Source: Asparagopsis taxiformis
Taxonomy: Eukaryota; Rhodophyta; Florideophyceae; Bonnemaisoniales; Bonnemaisoniaceae
Assembly (NCBI GenBank): GCA_030407315.1
Contig: JALQPE010001687.1
Span: forward strand, 1 to 64,000
Direction: 5' to 3'
DNA length: 64,000 bases
A program made the position numbers and the translations under genes. Below are positions 34,814 to 44,786 of the stretch, one piece after another. Position 1 is the stretch's first letter, and every line of letters starts with the position of its first letter. The notes beneath the pieces are model-generated. The model made no database searches and was not told where the DNA came from. It saw nothing but the letters and a program-made list of their open reading frames with translations.

Positions 34814-35206
34814 CAAGCCACCGCGCCAAGCGCGCACGCGCACACCCAAAAGCGGGAAGAAGTCGCATAACCCCGCAGGGACGATAACCTAACAACAGGA
34901 ACGATTCCACCCAGGGGTGCACGATGGGTACCGAGTCCTCGGGAGGCTAGGCCGAAAGGGCGCGCTATATTACTGCACACCGCCAACCGGAGAAAATCAC
35001 GTGGAAACCAAGATATTTGGAAAAAGAAAAATTTGGCTAATAGGGCTTTCAACAAAACAAGTCAACACGTCACCGTGATGATGCATTTTTAATGTACCTC
35101 AAAGGTGCCTCAACGGTGCCTCAGGACTACCTGATGAACAAAGGCGCAACGCAAAAGCGTTTTCAAACTACCCCTAGAGGTTTTGCACGAAGGCAATTGC
35201 CTGTCC
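34814..35206. other. Element D spacer after pol
   Basis: About 390 bp between the chromodomain stop and the tail of the opposite-strand ORF. No domain, promoter or repeat recognised. Confidence 0.4.
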
Positions 35207-36130
35207 TTAGCGACGATAGTGGTTCGAAGGCCGAGCCCGATTGGAAGCAGACGGTGCCGCAGGGGCGGGAGCACGCACCTTCGTCGAAGGACGAGGATGG
35301 CGGGGTGGAACCCTTGCGTAGGTTGGGTTACGACGCAAATCGCGCTGCAGAGGAGCGGCAGTACCCCGACGGCGGGCAGGCACAGGGCCCTGCGAAGGCG
35401 CGACCGCAGGGGCGGCTACTAGCCGCCCCTGAGGTAGTACCTCAACCACGGGTACAGACGCCGAAGGAGGAGATACGTCTGGTGATTCAGGCGACCCTAA
35501 CCGGGCATCCAATCGCGCGTTCAAAGGGGTATCAGCACCCGCTGCACCCACGGGGGAACGAAGACGAATACGCACATTGCGCTCCGGAGAACTTCTATCA
35601 GGAGAGCGAGCACGCCGACGTGAGTAACCAGGCTGAGTTGCCTCCTCGCCACCCCCTCCGGGAACGACGCGTACGGCAGAATTCGCTTGCTGAACGCTGA
35701 CGCCGGGCGTCTTCCAATTCACCTTCCAACTCCCCAACCCGGGTTCGCAACTCTGCCGCATCATGGCGTGCGGCCTCAATCTCCTTATCCGCCACACGGC
35801 GACGTCCACGTTCCTCACGAAGGCGCTCTCGGGTGGCGTTACGCTGCTCGCGTCCGTGCTTGTAGCGATTAGCTAACGTGACACACGAAAGCGCAAGGGT
35901 ATCCAACGCGGAGTTGAAAACATAACGCCCATTGGCAGACACAAAAATAGAAGCGATCGTGCCATCCCCGATTTCCTCGGCCAACTGCCGCACACGCGGG
36001 ACCGACATCAACTTCCGACCGGAAAACTCCCCACGTAGGATATCCACAGCTGGAGGCTGACGCGGAGTACCGTCATTTCCATTAATGGATGGCTCTGAGC
36101 CCTTGTCAGACGTTCAGAACGCCTCCACGG
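35207..36130 (-). pseudogene. C-terminal part of element D opposite-strand ORF
   Basis: Read on the minus strand, a frame from about 36113 gives a short globular piece (DILRGEFSGRKLMSVPRVRQL, then SIFVSANGRYVFNSALDTL). A charged coiled coil (REERGRRRVADKEIEAARHD, then TRVGELEGELEDARRQ) follows. Near 35700 the reading passes to another frame with a Pro/Arg/Ser-rich tail. Layout, strand and position mirror the accessory ORFs of A and B, with little direct sequence identity. A TGA at about 36114-36116 stops the frame upstream, and the N-terminal half is not here; a candidate for it lies inverted at 38121-39162. Confidence 0.6.
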
Positions 36131-36135
36131 CGGTG

Positions 36136-36936
36136 TGTGGTGCAATTTAAGTTGGTCGATGAAATCGATGCGAGCGCGCGCGTTTACGTTAGTCCGCAAG
36201 CATCCGTTTGAGTTAGTAAGCGAGCGTACGCGTGGCGTCTTGAATACGTGTCACAGAGCGTCGATGTGAGCGCGTGCGCGCGAACGTTGCCACGAAACCG
36301 CGAGCCGCGCCACGTGTAGCGATTTCCGCGAATTTCCCTTTATTTTCCCTTTTTGGGTTTTTTATGACGAAAGTCTTTTTCCCAAATATTTCCCTTTTTG
36401 CGTGCGAGCGTGCGGCCGCCGCCGGCCGCACAAAGGACAGCCTTTCCCAAGTAAGTTAGCTATTAGTGGCCGCATTGCTTCGCACCCTACCAATAAACAG
36501 CCAGCACTTTCGCAGCTACGAGTTAGACGTTTAGCGCAACGCGAGGACCGATTGCGTTGAAACGTTGCGTGCGGATTGCACACGATCGCCGACGTGCGTG
36601 CGCGCGCGCCGCGTTTACCGACCGTCGAATTGCGTCGCACCGCGAGACCGCGCGTTGCGTCGCCTACCACTAGGCCAGGGATTTACGACTCTTGCGTGGA
36701 TCGTGTTGAGCTCGAGTTTACTGAGTGATCTCACCCTGAGATCACGGCTTGCGCCGGCCCGCGAATCCCGTGTTGCGATCGATCCCTGCGCGTTCCGCCG
36801 TTGTAACACCCGATCGCCACCACGACCGAGCGACGCGCGAAACGCAAGTTCACGAGCGCGATACGGTTCACCTCGCCCTGACACGGCTAGCAATTCTAGA
36901 ACTCCCTCAGCGATCGCCATCCCGGCTGGTCCTACA
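36136..36936 (+). repeat. Solo LTR C (A/B family, 801 bp)
   Basis: A complete LTR starting TGTGGTGCAATTT and ending GGCTGGTCCTACA is flanked by CGGTG on both sides (36131-36135 and 36937-36941). No internal element sequence is attached, so it is a solo LTR left by LTR-LTR recombination. It landed within two bases of the outer end of the inverted D-type LTR. AATAAA lies near 36489. Confidence 0.93.
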
Positions 36937-36939
36937 CGG

Positions 36940-37625
36940 TGTAGCAGGTAGAAAATCCGCTAGAGCGGCAAACCACCCGACAGGTGTCCCGAGCCTCGGT
37001 AGAGGAGATGGTAGAGCAGATAAACCTTATAACGTACCCAGCAGGTAATCTCGTATGAGAGAAGGTATCGCTACCCGGAGGGCGTTGTGCGATTGTAGCG
37101 CTCACGCGAGGTGCGTATTAATGGAGCAAAGTGACGTAATCCGTCGAGCTGTTGGCTAACCCTAAGGTTTTCCCGGAGAGGGGTTGAACAATAGGTATGC
37201 GAACACTGTTCCTGTGGGTCGTAATTCCACTTGAGTTTACGTTACTCTAGAAACCGTGCCTACTGGCTATTCCAGTGGCAGTTTTATACTAAGTCTACTG
37301 TAAGCTAGGGTTAGTGGTTAGGAATAAATATCCAGTTATTGACCAACCAGAGCCCAGTTAACGGCACTCGCCTACCCGCGAGGTTATTGCCAGTTAGGCT
37401 TACATTGTAATGTACAGCTGGTTAGCTTAAGTTAGAAATTTGTCCCTTGTGGGGTCTTGGCCGGGGCCGATAGGCCCGAATAGGGTGTTTACAGCCTTGC
37501 ACTAGTCCCATTTACAGGAAACACGCCCAGTTGGCTGGTGCCTTGTGATTGGTACATCCCTTAAGTGGGTACCCAATAGGGAAGCGACACGGCTCTGATT
37601 GAGAGGACCGCCAGGCGGTATGACA
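36940..37625 (-). repeat. D-type LTR in reverse orientation (686 bp)
   Basis: It is the reverse complement of 14383-15067 with scattered differences. It begins TGTAGCAGGTAG and ends GGCGGTATGACA. Its first two bases belong to the CGGTG duplication of solo LTR C, so C inserted at its very edge. On its inner side (37626-37641) lies a polypurine tract on the minus strand, which marks it as a 3' LTR. Confidence 0.9.
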
Positions 37626-37641
37626 TGGCCCCCTCCTGAGA
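37626..37641 (-). other. Polypurine tract of inverted D segment
   Basis: On the minus strand CAGGAGGGGGCCA ends exactly at the LTR start TGTCATACC. This is the arrangement seen before the 3' LTRs of A and B. Confidence 0.7.
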
Positions 37642-38120
37642 GGTTTGTCGTCCCGACAAAATTAGAAAAATTACAATTTTTGGGCGATAGCCGTTGCATT
37701 TTCTGCCTTCAGATTTTCCCGCGCCCAGCGCGTGTTCGATAATTTCGTTTAGTCCATCCAACTCTTCCGGGAGTCCACCGACCGTTTCCCATTGGAATCA
37801 CCACCTGTTGCAGGTTTCTTTTCGATCTTACGCGAAACAGCGTTTTCACCCCTTCGGTATCCAACTGCATTCGAGCATACGCGTCCCTTCCGTCATCCCT
37901 CAAAGGGTTTTTGCATCCATCTGCAAGATAATTTACCGCGTGATCGCGTGAGCGGTGCCAACTCGAGGCTTTGAATTCGTCAACCCGGCCAATCGCCTTG
38001 CGAATCCCCTTCAGGGTTGAATACCTCAGTTCTCCATTGGAGATTTAAGCCAATAGGCCGTTCACTTATCCCGCTAAGGGTTTTCTCAGCATCTTCTGTC
38101 GCCTCTACCGGCTTTTAAAG
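37642..38120. other. Leader between inverted LTR and plus-strand ORF
   Basis: About 480 bp without recognised gene. In A and B the accessory ORF starts about 170-190 bp from the LTR, so this would be a longer untranslated leader. No promoter motif was recognised. Confidence 0.35.
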
Positions 38121-39162
38121 ATGACCCCTTGTGCTCCGATTCAATTTGAGTCCTCAGAAGAGGAAGGGGAAGACATGGGCTCGCCCAATCGTCCAAACAC
38201 ACGCTCAAGCGTTCGTCGCCCAACCACTCGCCACCAGGCATCCTCTTACTGCACTGGGGTCGCGCCAACGCCCACTAAGTCCTCTTCGACTCCCACGACA
38301 AGCGCGCCGATAGCCTCCTCGGCTCCATCGCAGACGCGAACTCGCTCGACTGCTGCCAAGGCTCCAGCTGAAACAGCTCCGCCTTCTAGAAAGGTCGTCG
38401 GGACTCCCTCGCGTTCCGAGAAGTCGGTTCCTCCCATTAGGGCAAGTGCACAAGGTGGCAACATCGGTCCGACCGAATCCCCTGCTTCCCCGAAGCCGTC
38501 CACACCCGTGGCCACTGCCAAGCCGTCATCGGCCAATCCGCCGTCGCGTGAAGGCGAATCTGTTAAGGCCACCGGGCCGTCTTCAAAAGGAGCAATGTCG
38601 GCCGCTGCCGAAGAGGTAATCGAAGTTGTTGCCGAAGGGGACGCTACGCCTAAGCCATCGAGGCAGCTGAATGTTAGGCCTTCGCCAGGTTCCCGGCCAT
38701 CGTTGGATCGTCCCTCCGCTCCTGCGGTTCGCACTTCTTCTGGTCGTGACGCTTCAGCGAATCCTTACGAGGACTATGGTCGCCGCAACCAGCAATTTCT
38801 GGCGGACACTCGTAAGCGTAGAGAGGAAGAGTTGCGTCGCGAAGCCGCTCGTGCGGAAGCCGAAAAGGCAGAAGCCGAAAGGGCAGAGGCAGAGAGGGCT
38901 AACGCTCAACCTGTTGAGTCGGCCATAGATCCGTACGCCTCTACTGGCGGGGTTACCCGGAGTGGGACTGGTTATATTCCCGTTAATACATCTGCAGGCG
39001 TGAGGCCGTCGGGCACAGCCCTAGTTGATCCAAACGCTGTTGCGTCTGCGTCAGCACCGGCTGTCCCATCGCATGATACCCCTCCTCGGGCGCCGAAGCC
39101 AACTGCCAATTGGCGTTACTCAGGGGAATTTTATCCAGCCAATGCTGACGAGCTCATGGTCG
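38121..39162 (+). pseudogene. N-terminal half of a D-type accessory ORF, truncated by repeat R
   Basis: The start MTPCAPIQFESSEEEGED at 38121 is chosen as the first ATG of the frame. The protein is Ser/Pro/Ala/Thr-rich for about 200 residues. It then has a Glu/Ala/Arg helix (TRKRREEELRREAARAEAEK and following) near residues 230-260, then YASTGGVTRSGTGYIP and a tryptophan-containing NWRYSGEFYPANADELMVV. At about 39163 repeat R begins, and the frame runs on for only 25 residues into it. Position and strand relative to the inverted LTR match the accessory ORF start in A and B. Direct similarity is weak, so the identity is inferred from layout. Confidence 0.5.
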
Positions 39163-41070
39163 TCTGTGTTTTCGGAAGTGGACGCGGACGTCCAGTCTCT
39201 CTAGTACGGGTCCTAGTCGGCCCCGAGATTTACTAGAACAAATGAACGTCCGCGTCCAAAAAAAATAAAAATTTTTGGATGCGGACGTCCACTTTCTCTA
39301 GTACATATGGCGGAATACTAGGACCCAACATCCACTTTCTCTAGTACATATGGCGGAATACTAGGACCCGACATCCAGTATACAATATATCAGCGAAAAC
39401 CGGGAGGGAAGAAATTACAGCGGATGGTAAATTCAGGGCCCATATCGGACCGTATTTTATTCTGTCATTTACGAAACTGCTGGTACACAATACGTCTCTC
39501 TAGAATAGGAAATACATATCTGGTCAGAATAGGAAATAAATACCCGGTTAGAATAGGAAATACGTATCCAGTTAGAATACGGAATATGTATCCAGTCAGA
39601 ATACGGAATACGTATCCAGCCAGAATATGAAATACGTATCCAGCCAGAATACAAAATACCTGGCAGCATATCGTCTATCACCCATCTCCCTCACTATCGC
39701 GTTCTCCCTACCATCCGAACGCCATGCACCACCATCCGCACATACTTCAAGAACCCTCACGACCTAGATTACAAAAAATCCGCTCCTTCCCAATTCCATC
39801 CCCGCTTTCCTCGACACCACCCCAGCCCATTAAATCATCAAGACATCAAACACGAACATGGTCAGCAAAATCTTACACGACTTGAAACCCACTCTCACTT
39901 CTATCGTATGCCCCAAAATATACACATACCAGAAACACCTCACAGCTTCATTCCCCATCTTCCTACATTCCTTCTTCACTCCCCTTCAGTCCTGCCGTTC
40001 CTGCTTCACCACTCCTGCATCACATACAAAACATCAGAATCAACCACAACTGTCAGATTCAAAAGCAACGCTTACCACGCCAGATATCCTAGAAACTCCC
40101 TTACTTACCTCTCATCCATCCTACACACAATACAAACCATGATCCGAAAACCTTGCAATGAATAATCAAAGTCAGCAGTCCATATCTTCGCAAAACAAAT
40201 CCTGGCGCTCAATGAAACTTACCTTCCGTCATCAAAATTCCTGCATCACCTACACAAAATCGAAATCAACCACAACAGTCAGACTCAAAACCAACCTTCC
40301 CTCGCAGCATACTTTCAGAACTCGCACACTTACCTTCGCTCCACACAATACACACCATGACTCAATAGGCTTCTAATGAATGAATATTCGATCAACAACA
40401 ACAGTCAGACTCAAAACCAACCTTCCCTCGCAGCATAATTTCAGAACTCGCACACTTACCTTACCCGTTCCATCCTGCACACAATAAAAACCATAAGTCA
40501 CGTAATCGTGTAGCCAAGAAAAGTAGTCAGCATTCCGCATCTTCGCACAACCGGTCTGGGCGCCCAATGTGACTTACCTTCCGTCATCACTATTCCTCCA
40601 TCACCTACGCAACATCGGAATCAATCGCAACAGTCAGATTGAAAACCAACGTTTCCCTCGCTACATACCCTGAGAACTCGCAAATGTACCTCTCATCCAT
40701 CCTACACACAATACAAACCATGATCCAAAAACCTTGCAATGAATAATAATCATAGTCAGCAGTCCATATCTTCGCAAAGCACATCTTGGCACTCAATGAA
40801 ACTTACCTTCCGTCATCAACATTCCTGCATCATCTATACAACATCGGAATCAACCACAACAGTCAGACTCAAAACCAACCTTCCCTCGCAGCATACTTTC
40901 AAAAATTCACGTACCTTTCTTCCATCCTCCGCTCAATACACACCATGAGTCAACAGGCTTCTAATGAAAAATATCGCATCAACGGAAATAGTCAGACTCA
41001 AAACCCACGCTTCCCTCAATGCATACCCTCAAGATTCGCGCACGTACCTTCGTCCATCCTCTACACTTAA
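39163..41070 (+). repeat. Repeat R, right copy
   Basis: It starts TGTGTTTTCGGAAGTGGACGC, like 13152. Near 39245-39290 is a clean hairpin (AACGTCCGCGTCCAAAAA.. with ..TTTTTGGATGCGGACGTCC). Two TCTAGTACATATGGCGGAATACTAGGACCC-type units follow (39295-39370). At about 39505-39660 there are seven or so 24-bp units built on GTCAGAATACGGAATACGTA. From 40020 on, longer imperfect units contain CTTACCTTCCGTCATCA and ACAGTCAGACTCAAAACCAAC, several times each. No gene is convincing. It ends shortly before the transposase gene and may be its subterminal region. Confidence 0.7.
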
Positions 41071-41667
41071 CAAAGCAAAGGCGGTCAAAGAATCTCAGTC
41101 GGTGATGAGGGCGGAGTGGAGCCTGCGGCTTCGACCGGACAGCTTTCAGCGTCCGCTTAAGTCTTGCTGTGCATACTCGAAATCATCGCCGGCAGTGAGA
41201 TTGAGTATGGCCCAAGCCATGGTCTCTGAATCCCCGAACAATGGGATCCGGATCGAGAACAACGAATATAAACATATAATCATATATATGAGAATCCATT
41301 TGCTTTCCTTACATGATCCGTGGCATATCCGCTGTAAAGCACATTCAGATTCCACGAAGTTCGGAAATAAAAAAGTTTATTATTACAAATGAATTAATTG
41401 AAAATTCATGTCCCAGAGCAGTCGTTCGTCCTTCCATGCACACGTTGCCAGCACACAATGTGATGTAACAGTTGGAAATGATTGAACTCTCGGTTAAATT
41501 CCACCGTTGGGATGTCAGCTGGAGTGAGCACAAAACTACTACCCACAAAACTACGAACACGTTACATTCCAAGTTCGAAAGCACCACAAAAATAAAATTG
41601 GTCGCATCTGGACTGCACAGTCTCCCCTGTTCAGCTCGCAATCCTCCCTTTTGCGCCAAAACTCGAC
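41071..41667. other. Upstream region of the Plavaka-like gene
   Basis: About 600 bp without a convincing gene. It may hold the promoter of the 41668 gene; no clear TATA element was chosen. Confidence 0.3.
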
Positions 41668-44600
41668 ATGGAATGCAAGTATGAAGGGTGCTTCTACTAC
41701 TGCGTAGATGCTTATGCGCTCGCGCTGCATGAGCGAACGTGTCGCTACCGTTTCAACCCCTCTCCCCAACATTTCAACAACGCTCGTGTCCCTGCCGTCA
41801 CCCATGAGCCTGCTCGAAACGGCGACCATGATTCCCCGCAACCCAGCTCCCCAGACCCAGAATCTGGTCGTGCTTCCTCCAGCGACTCACCCTGTGACGC
41901 TCCATTGCCACCAGCCTCAACCCCCTCCCGCGCAGACCTCCTCGTGCAATCCCTCGCCGCCAGTCTCACAACCCTCGAGTACAAGGCCGGCGCTGGCCGC
42001 GTGAGCGAAGTCATCACCATCCTACAAGACCCCGCATTCTCCCTAGAAAAGTTCAACAGCGCCGTTCGCACCGTGGAAGAATGTCGCCACGTTACCGCTT
42101 CCATGGTCGAAACACATTTCCGCACCGAAGGTTACAAGAGCCACATCATTCCAGACAAAACTGGTAAGTACTCGGCACAGCTGTACCTCCGCGACCCAGT
42201 CGACATGCTCCGCAGGCAGTTAGCACTGGCTAACGACCAAAATACTCTCTTCCACCCCTCCCCACAGACCGCCCCAGACGGCACCGCAATATTTTCTCAT
42301 CCCCTACACACAGAATTCGCGAAAACGCTGCACCAGGTTACTAGACAGCGCGTGCAGCTCTCGGAAGATCCACAGGTCGTATGGGCAGAGGAAACTGATC
42401 CCACACCTTCCTCCTTTGCCGGCCTCCTCCAAGTGTACTCCGACAAGAGCAGCACAAGCCTCAAGAGCTCCGCAATCGTCGCATACCCCATACACGTCAC
42501 ACTGCTCAACTTCTCCGCCCTCCTCCGTCGCCACTGCATCCGTACCGGCCTCACCATCGTCAGGTATCTTCCGTACATTGTTAACCCTTCGTCCAACGTC
42601 TTGTTCGGTGATGAAATGCCGACAACCTCTAGTTCTGCTAGTCGCGCTCGCAAAATTGATATTCTTCATAAAGCACTCGAAAAAGTGTTTTCGTCCCTAT
42701 CCAATGCGTTCTCCTCCGGGTTCCCCTGCGCAGACTCCACTGCAACTGCCCGCCAATGCTTTCCCATCCTAGCCAATTATTGCTGCGACTTTCCAGAGGC
42801 CAAAGAGCTGTCATGCACTCGCAACAGCACTACCACCACACATCCCTGCCACCGCTGCTACATCCCCGCCACTAAACTTGAATCCAGCGCGCCACACCAG
42901 CCCCGCTCCCTCGATGATACACGCTCTGCACGCCAAGAGAGCGCTCAAGAGCATACAACTGCTCCGCTCGAAGCTCTCTCCCTCCTCGAACAACACTCTG
43001 TCCTCGAATCGACCGCTCTTTTACCCAGCAACAGTCCCTTAGACCCCTACAACATTTTCTCCTTCGAGCCTCTGCACAATTTCCACCTCGGCATCTCAAA
43101 GCTCATCAAACAGTGCATTGTCCACCGCCTCAGCTCCCCAGACCTCACCACCACCACTGCCTCCCGTTCCGGGACACCTCGCACCTTCAAGAAGGTGAAA
43201 AAATCCATCCTCGTCGGCTCAAACAGCATTCTGTCCGCTATCGAACGCGACTACTACATCACCGGTCTTCAAGTCGACTTCTCCAAGGGTGAGAAGGGCA
43301 CCAATTTGAACGGTCTCTTCACGGAGAACGGCATACGCGGCATGCTCGCAGCCAAAGACTATCACCATGTCGACATGGTGTTCCCTTTCATCGCAGCATT
43401 CATTGACACATGCTGTGACGAAGTAGAGACAGCCCCCCTCACTTCCATCTGCACGCAATACTCTGACCTCGTCGCATGGGTCATGAAACGCGGTCGCATC
43501 AAGCACTAGACTGCCGCCGAACTTGAAAGCCTCCAGAACTCCATTTCCTATTTCAAACAATCAATGCTCTCCACCCTCGGCCCATTCCACACCACAGGTC
43601 TCAAAACTTTCAAGTTCCATCTTCTTGACCATCTTCCCGGTGACTTGCAGAGATATGGCGCCCTGGAACACATCGATGCAGGCCCCTACGAACACTCGCA
43701 TCTTCTGTTCAAACAGAGTTATAGGAAAACCTCTCGAAGGCGCTCCACAGCCATGGAAGAGACTATTCGCCACATGGAATTCTCCTTGGCCACTCCAACT
43801 GGTCACACCCCATCCAACACATTGGGAAACGCACGCATGATATCGCCCACAGACGGTGCAGTACTCGTTCGCGACGGATTCACCGTTGCACTGCACGACT
43901 TTGCCTCCCTGCTGCCCGATGCAACCCTCCTCGTTGCAGATATCGACGGACAGCCCGATCCTGCCACTCTTTTGCCTCTGCACAACTCCTCGTTCCCGTC
44001 TGGCACCATAACGCTATTCCAGCAACTCGGTGACACAGCTGCACAAGCGTTCCTCACCCTCGCTAGACTGCGCGCCACGGCAGAAGGCCCTCCAATACAT
44101 GACATGGACATTTCCGTCACCGTAGTAAAGTCCGCCTACGTCATGGGAGGGTACGTCCCAGATGCCGACGACTTTGACCCGCACAGTGGCATGCTTCGCC
44201 CCACAAACGTGTCGAGGCACAAGCAGCAGCGCGTCTTTGCAACTTCATCATTCGGCCCCGCAAAGAGATCGCAGTACTCCTTTGTCGTCATCTCCGGAAC
44301 TGCCGATGACTACAGAACCATATGGGTAGGGCGCGTCCTGGCACTGGTACGCCTGCAGTCTCCAAACCTGTTTCAACCTGTAGAACTCGCTTTCGTTCAG
44401 TATATGACCTGCTTTGCCCCAAAAACCGCTGTGGAAAAATCACTTGGGTGCATTTGTTTAAAGTGGTCCACATGGGACCCGGACAACGGATCCGTTGACA
44501 GCAATGACACTGCATCCCACAGTGCAGGTGGTCCTTGGTTTGACCTCATTCCTGCATCTACTATATCTGGCACCGTGCACATCGTACGAAGTAACTTTCC

Positions 44601-44709
44601 AGTCAAGCCATTTACGAAACAAATGCACTGGTCGGACCACCGTTTCTATCTCAACCGCTTCTACACCAACACTGATTACCAGTTCACAGATGATAATGAA
44701 GAAGAATAA
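41668..44709 (+). pseudogene. Plavaka-like DNA transposase, one in-frame TAG
   Basis: The start MECKYEGCFYYC opens with a C2HC-type finger (C3, C8 or C11, H20, C24). The core block LLQVYSDKSSTSLKSSA then AYPIHVTLLNF (Asp near residue 258) is followed by IVRYLPYI. Next come a cysteine knot (CHRCYIPATKL, near 395-405) and DPYNIFSFEPLHNFHLGISK (about 458-478). This matches the order in Plavaka transposases, relatives of the KDZ group: YSDKT-type block, Cys-rich block, then the D..LH..HLG block. TAG at 43507-43509 is codon 614. The frame continues unshifted for 399 more codons with sensible protein (LKTFKFHLLDHLPGDLQRYG). The gene is therefore inactivated, read through, or carries a sequence error there. 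Family assignment is from memory of motifs. Confidence 0.78.
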
Positions 44710-44786
44710 ATCTAAATCGCAGCACTCTATTGATAATGTACTACATGATAAGCCTTCTAGTCAACGTCACATTTACTGCACTAATT

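Larger units (their letters stand above)
14383..37625 (+). mobile_element. Element D: chromovirus retrotransposon, split by B and rearranged at its 3' end
   Basis: D comprises a 5' LTR (14383-15067), primer site, gag (15145-16749 continuing at 29650-30021), pol (30034-34813) and an opposite-strand ORF remnant (36130-35207). The only other D-type LTR is inverted (36940-37625). B occupies 16750-29644 and solo LTR C occupies 36136-36936. D is related to A and B at the protein level but is clearly another family, with different LTRs and lower GC. Several stops and shifts mark it as old. A simple element would have the second LTR in direct orientation; see the finding on inversion. Confidence 0.8.

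Noticed and set aside
34141..35700. Plus-strand frames of 100-200 residues after the D integrase
   Set aside because: They are shadows of the frameshifted linker/chromodomain and of the minus-strand accessory ORF tail.
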